From: an uncultured Pseudomonas sp. | Lineage (GTDB): Bacteria; Pseudomonadota; Gammaproteobacteria; Pseudomonadales; Pseudomonadaceae | DNA length: 64,000 bases | NCBI RefSeq assembly: GCF_946886105.1 | Contig: NZ_CAMPHV010000011.1 | Location: 62,001-126,000 of the forward strand | Reading direction: 5' to 3' | In this document: positions 60,770-64,000 of the stretch, in pieces | How positions within the stretch are numbered: position 1 is the stretch's first letter | Layout: each line of letters begins with the position of its first letter | Program-made: the position numbers and the translations under genes | The notes under the pieces: model-generated | Database searches by the model: none | What the model saw: the letters and a program-made list of their open reading frames with translations, nothing else | What the model was told of the DNA's origin: nothing

Positions 60770-62122
60770 ATGACGGGTCAAGTGATAGTGGTCGATGACG
60801 AGCCGGCGATCCGCGAGGCGGTGCAGCAGTGGCTCGAACTGTCCGGTTTGCACGTGCGCAGCTGTGCCAATGCGGCCCAGGCGCTGGCGTTGGTCGACCG
60901 CGATTTTGCCGGGATCGTCGTCAGCGATGTGCGCATGCCCGGTACCGACGGCCTGCAACTGCTCGACTCGTTGCTCGAGCTGGACCGCGACCTGCCGGTG
61001 ATTCTGGTGACCGGCCACGGCGACGTGCCGATGGCGGTGCAGGCGCTGCGTAACGGCGCCTACGATTTCATCGAAAAACCCTTCACCCCCGAGCGCCTGC
61101 TCGACAGCGTGCGCCGCGCCCTGGATAAGCGCCGCCTGGTCTGCGAGAACCGCCAGCTGCGCCAGCAGTTCGCCCGCAAGGACCATATCGAGGCGCAATT
61201 GCTCGGCGTGTCGCGGCCGATGGAAAACCTGCGTCGGCAGATCCTCGAACTGGCCGGCACCTCGGTGAATATCTTGCTGCGTGGCGACACCGGCAGCGGC
61301 AAGGAGCGGGTCGCCCGCTGCCTGCACGATTTCAGCGCGCGTGCCGACAAGCCGTTCGTCGCGCTCAATTGCGCGGCGATTCCCGAGCAGTTGTTCGAAA
61401 GCGAGTTGTTCGGCCATGAAAGCGGTGCCTTCACCGGCGCCCAGGGCAAACGCATCGGCCGCATCGAACATGCCGATGGCGGCACCCTGTTTCTCGACGA
61501 GGTGGAAAGCCTGCCGCTGGCGCAGCAGGTCAAACTGTTGCGCGTGTTGCAGGAGCGGACCCTGGAGCGCCTCGGCTCCAACCGCAGCATCCAGGTCGAC
61601 CTGCGGGTGATCAGCGCGGTCAAACCGGATCTGCTCGACGAGGTGAAAGCCGGGCGCTTTCGCGAGGATTTGTATTACCGCTTGAACGTCGCCAGCCTGC
61701 GCATCCCGCCGTTGCGCGAGCGCCGCGACGATATTCCGCTGCTGTTCGAGCACTTCGCCCGCCAGGCCGCCCAGCGCAACGGCCGCGACGTCCTGCCGTT
61801 GCCGACCAGCGAGTTGGCGCGCCTGCTCGACCACGATTGGCCGGGTAACGTGCGCGAGCTGATCAACGCCGCCGAGCGCCACGCCCTGGGGTTGAGTACG
61901 CCGACGGACGGCGATGCCGGGCTACCCGCGCAATCCCTCGCCGAGCAGATGGAAGCGTTCGAGGCGCAATGCCTGCACCGCGCCTTGCAGCAGTGCCAGG
62001 GCAATATCGCCGAGGTCATGAATCTGCTGCAGCTGCCGCGGCGCACCCTCAACGAAAAAATGCAGCGCCACGGTCTGCAACGCACCAGCTACCGCCCGGC
62101 CGGCAGCAGCGACGAGGAGTAG
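60770..62122 (+). CDS. DctD-like sigma-54-dependent response regulator
   Basis: The 450-residue protein has an N-terminal receiver domain (VIVVDDEPAIREAVQQW, phosphorylation site D53 in VSDVRMPGTDG, K in FIEKPF). The AAA+ sigma-54 activator domain follows with Walker A GDTGSGKE at 172-179, the GAFTGA loop at 219-224 and the DLYYRLNV motif. A C-terminal Fis-type helix-turn-helix (GNIAEVMNLLQLPRRTLNEKM) completes it. This is the DctD/NtrC class and is the likely partner of the DctB-like kinase. A -24/-12 promoter and paired upstream repeats before the TAXI gene are probable targets. AGGAGGT precedes the ATG. Confidence 0.93.
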   Translation: MTGQVIVVDDEPAIREAVQQWLELSGLHVRSCANAAQALALVDRDFAGIVVSDVRMPGTDGLQLLDSLLELDRDLPVILVTGHGDVPMAVQALRNGAYDFIEKPFTPERLLDSVRRALDKRRLVCENRQLRQQFARKDHIEAQLLGVSRPMENLRRQILELAGTSVNILLRGDTGSGKERVARCLHDFSARADKPFVALNCAAIPEQLFESELFGHESGAFTGAQGKRIGRIEHADGGTLFLDEVESLPLAQQVKLLRVLQERTLERLGSNRSIQVDLRVISAVKPDLLDEVKAGRFREDLYYRLNVASLRIPPLRERRDDIPLLFEHFARQAAQRNGRDVLPLPTSELARLLDHDWPGNVRELINAAERHALGLSTPTDGDAGLPAQSLAEQMEAFEAQCLHRALQQCQGNIAEVMNLLQLPRRTLNEKMQRHGLQRTSYRPAGSSDEE

Positions 62123-62160
62123 GCGCAACGCCTACATGGGGCGCGCCACCGTGGTTGTAG

Positions 62161-62220
62161 CCCGGATGAAATCCGGGAATCGATGGCGGCCATAAGATCG
62201 CTCCCCGGATTGCATCCGGG
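62161..62220. repeat. REP-like palindrome pair
   Basis: The unit CCCGGAT-N3-ATCCGGG occurs twice, at 62161-62177 and 62204-62220, each a perfect 7-bp stem with a 3-nt loop. They are separated by 26 bp, resembling REP doublets of Pseudomonas. A further inverted repeat GGTGGACA...TGTCCACC is at 62273-62300. The gap between the activator and the TAXI gene (62123-62619) holds no gene. Confidence 0.7.
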
Positions 62221-62405
62221 TAACGAAGCGCGCATTGGACATGGCGCAGCCTTGTCCGCCGCTGGCTCCGGATGGTGGACAAGCCTTCGGCATGTCCACC
62301 CTACGAGGCCGTAGACCTTATCGGATCTACCAGGGCGGCGCACGACGCTTGTCCGTACGCCACCGCCAGCGTTGACGGGGTCGAACGCCAAGCTTTTCGC
62401 GAATC

Positions 62406-62450
62406 GGCAAATTTCCGCTTATTGGATTTTATCCATAGGCGAACTTCCGC
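62406..62450 (+). promoter_or_regulatory. Tandem repeats, likely enhancer sites for the sigma-54 activator
   Basis: GGCAAATTTCCGC (62406-62418) and GGCGAACTTCCGC (62438-62450) are 11 of 13 identical and 32 bp apart, close to three helical turns. They are 56 to 100 bp upstream of the -24/-12 promoter, a typical enhancer distance. Binding by the DctD-like protein is inferred. Confidence 0.55.
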
Positions 62451-62505
62451 CTGTTGCTCGCCGTCAAACTGGCTTGAACCGCTCTAGAACGGGCTTTTCT
62501 GCGCT

Positions 62506-62521
62506 TGGCACGGCATCTGCT
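62506..62521 (+). promoter_or_regulatory. Sigma-54 (-24/-12) promoter of the TAXI transporter
   Basis: TGGCAC, 5 bases, CTGCT fits the consensus TGGCAC-N5-TTGCW at all but one position, with the invariant GG and GC exactly 10 bases apart. It is about 100 bp before the TAXI gene and beside a gene for a sigma-54 activator. Confidence 0.8.
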
Positions 62522-62619
62522 TTGGAACTCTCAGCTATAGGCTTTCCAGCCGCAATGCTGGAACACAGCGTCTACAGTGAAAAAACCTCTGCAATAACAA
62601 CAACGACGGAGATTTATCC

Positions 62620-63573
62620 ATGCGACTGACCAAACGAATCAGCCTGCTCGCCGCCGCGGCGGCCTTTACTGCCAGCACCGCGGCCATTGCCGCGCCGACC
62701 TTTATCAATATCCTCACCGGTGGCACCAGCGGTGTGTACTACCCGATCGGCGTCGGCCTGTCGCAGCTCTACAGCAACGGCATCGAAGGCTCGAAGACCT
62801 CGGTGCAAGCGACCAAAGCCTCGGTGGAAAACCTCAACCTGCTGCAATCCGGCCGTGGCGAACTGGCCCTGGCGCTAGGCGATTCCGTCGCCGATGCCTG
62901 GAACGGCGTGGAAGACGCTGGCTTCAAGGCGCCGCTGAAAAAGATCCGCGCAATCGCCGGCACCTACCCGAACTACATCCAAATCGTCGCCAACAAGGAA
63001 GCCGGGATCAACACGCTGGCCGACCTCAAGGGCAAGCGCATCTCCGTGGGCGCGCCCAAGTCCGGCACCGAGCTGAATGCCCGCGCCATCTTCAAGGCCG
63101 CCGGCCTGAGCTATGAGGACATGGCCAAAGTGGAATTCCTGCCATACGCCGAGTCGGTCGAGCTGATCAAGAACCGTCAGCTGGACGCCACCCTGCAATC
63201 CTCCGGCCTGGGCATGGCGGCGATTCGCGATCTGGCGGCGACTCTGCCGATCAACTTCGTCGCGATCCCGGCCGATGTCGTCGCGGCAATCGGTAACACC
63301 GCTTATCAGCCAGCCACCATCCCAGGTGGTACCTATGACGGCCAAGACGCCGACGTGGCGACTGTGGCGGTTAAAAACATTCTGGTCAGCCACGAGGGCG
63401 TGTCCGAGGAAACCGCTTACCAGATGACCAAGCTGATGTTCGACAACCTCGACCGCCTGGGCAACGCCCATTCCGCGGCCAAGGACATCAAGCTGGATGG
63501 TGCGGCGAAGGACCTGCCGATCCCACTGCATCCGGGTGCCGAGCGTTTCTACAAGGAAGTCGGCGCGCTCTAA
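62620..63573 (+). CDS. TAXI-family TRAP transporter solute-binding protein
   Basis: A 317-residue periplasmic binding protein with a signal peptide (ISLLAAAAAFTASTAAIAA, cleavage near residue 25). The TAXI-family opening is FINILTGGTSGVYYPIGVGLSQL; VQATKASVENLNLLQSGRGELALA, GTYPNYIQIVA and LKGKRISVGAPKSGTELNARAIFKAAGL follow. It captures a substrate for a TRAP permease; TAXI proteins often bind organic acids, and the DctB/DctD pair suggests a dicarboxylate-like ligand, but this is inferred. It is downstream of a sigma-54 promoter. The permease gene follows after 252 bp. Confidence 0.95.
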   Translation: MRLTKRISLLAAAAAFTASTAAIAAPTFINILTGGTSGVYYPIGVGLSQLYSNGIEGSKTSVQATKASVENLNLLQSGRGELALALGDSVADAWNGVEDAGFKAPLKKIRAIAGTYPNYIQIVANKEAGINTLADLKGKRISVGAPKSGTELNARAIFKAAGLSYEDMAKVEFLPYAESVELIKNRQLDATLQSSGLGMAAIRDLAATLPINFVAIPADVVAAIGNTAYQPATIPGGTYDGQDADVATVAVKNILVSHEGVSEETAYQMTKLMFDNLDRLGNAHSAAKDIKLDGAAKDLPIPLHPGAERFYKEVGAL

Positions 63574-63593
63574 GAGGGCTGCATAGGCGTAGA

Positions 63594-63705
63594 TTGGGCT
63601 GAGCTCGGCGAAGCCCAACAGCGATCTGCGTCATGCCGGGAGTCCTAGGTGACTCCTTCGTGTTGGGCTTCGCGGTGCTCCAGCCTGCGTGGCCCAACCT
63701 ACCCA
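63594..63705. repeat. Inverted repeat between TAXI binding protein and permease
   Basis: A perfect 12-bp inverted repeat CGAAGCCCAACA (63609-63620) and TGTTGGGCTTCG (63661-63672) lies in the 252-bp gap, with further GGGCT/AGCCC pairs on both sides. It could lower read-through from the binding-protein gene to the permease gene, giving more of the binding protein. Otherwise no gene is seen here. Confidence 0.55.
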
Positions 63706-63825
63706 GCGCCATACGAGTAGAGCTGCGAATAAAACCGGCGTGTGTTCCACGCGGCGGGTTTTGTTGGCGACTCTGGTTCATTTCCACCTGACTTCTCTTT
63801 TTGTAGCAACGAGGGCATTTGCTCC

Positions 63826-64000
63826 ATGAGCGACCACAATCAAGGTCTCGCAGCCAGCCCCGGCGATTGGCCGAAAGCGCTATTTTATGTCGCGCTGCTG
63901 TTTTCCACTTTCCAGATCGTCACCGCGGCCTTTCACCCGGTGTCCAGCCAGATCCTGCGTGCGGTGCATGTCGGTTTCTTGTTGCTGGTGGTGTTTCTCT
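63826..64000 (+). CDS. TRAP transporter fused permease (N-terminal end, cut by window)
   Basis: Reading starts at ATG 63826 and runs off the window after 58 codons: MSDHNQGLAASPGDWPKALF, then a hydrophobic segment (YVALLFSTFQIVTAAF) and another at the edge (VHVGFLLLVVFL). This fits the start of the fused 4TM/12TM permease that accompanies TAXI binding proteins. Only a small part is seen, so the call relies mainly on the neighbour. Confidence 0.8.
   Translation, partial: MSDHNQGLAASPGDWPKALFYVALLFSTFQIVTAAFHPVSSQILRAVHVGFLLLVVFL

Noticed and set aside
61985..63825. CRISPR array suggested by repeated palindromes
   Set aside because: The palindromes are only two or three units with unequal spacing and no spacer pattern; they fit REP elements.

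Overview
The window is a Pseudomonas-type chromosomal origin region joined to a type VI secretion (T6SS) locus and a block of accessory metabolism. The order gyrB-recF-dnaN-dnaA-oriC-rpmH-rnpA-yidD-yidC-mnmE, then mnmG-rsmG-parA-parB, the atp operon and glmU-glmR-glmS is that of Pseudomonas. Two Pseudomonas-type parS palindromes in recF, the oriC between dnaA and rpmH, and the high GC content support this. Species cannot be decided from the sequence alone. No tRNA, rRNA or CRISPR array was seen.

Layout. 1-5600 (minus strand): gyrB (cut by the window edge), recF, dnaN, dnaA. 5601-6041: oriC, with three perfect DnaA boxes and an AT-rich unwinding region. 6042-10113 (plus): rpmH, rnpA, yidD, yidC, terminator, mnmE. 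10131-11519: an LprI-like exported protein of unknown role. 11520-12052: a gene-free stretch with DnaA boxes followed by an AT-rich tract, resembling a second origin next to mnmG. 12053-16275: mnmG, rsmG, parA, parB. 16321-23676: promoter, atpIBEFHAGDC and terminator. 23727-28936: glmU, glmR, glmS, a small unknown protein and a YoaK-type membrane protein.

28948-51904 is the T6SS locus. A minus-strand operon (tssJ-K-L-M-A) diverges from a plus-strand operon (tssB-C-hcp-tssE-F-G-clpV) that runs into cargo genes and vgrG. Between clpV and vgrG sit four genes of effector type. They are an unrecognised 363-residue protein, a DNase-I-fold nuclease/phosphatase with all family motifs, a HEYGH zincin and a protein with the HAE...CxxC signature of nucleic-acid deaminases. 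The first three are clearly AT-richer than the surroundings. After vgrG come a MORN/YwqK-like protein and, convergent, a PAAR-like DUF4280 spike-tip protein. This cargo block is the most novel part of the window.

52259-54186 is a bufferin-type operon: a Cys-rich exported peptide, a DUF692 (MNIO) enzyme and a DUF2063 partner. Then come a cyclopropane-fatty-acid synthase-like enzyme, a LysE/RhtB exporter and an AraC regulator. 57081-64000 holds a DctB-like sensor kinase and a DctD-like sigma-54 activator, separated by repeats, a LysR regulator and a tautomerase. A TAXI-type TRAP transporter follows, preceded by a good -24/-12 promoter and two tandem upstream repeats that look like the activator's sites. 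A small inverted-repeat element (MITE-like) occurs twice, at 51933-52079 and 59087-59248. Several REP-like palindromes lie in the last 6 kb.
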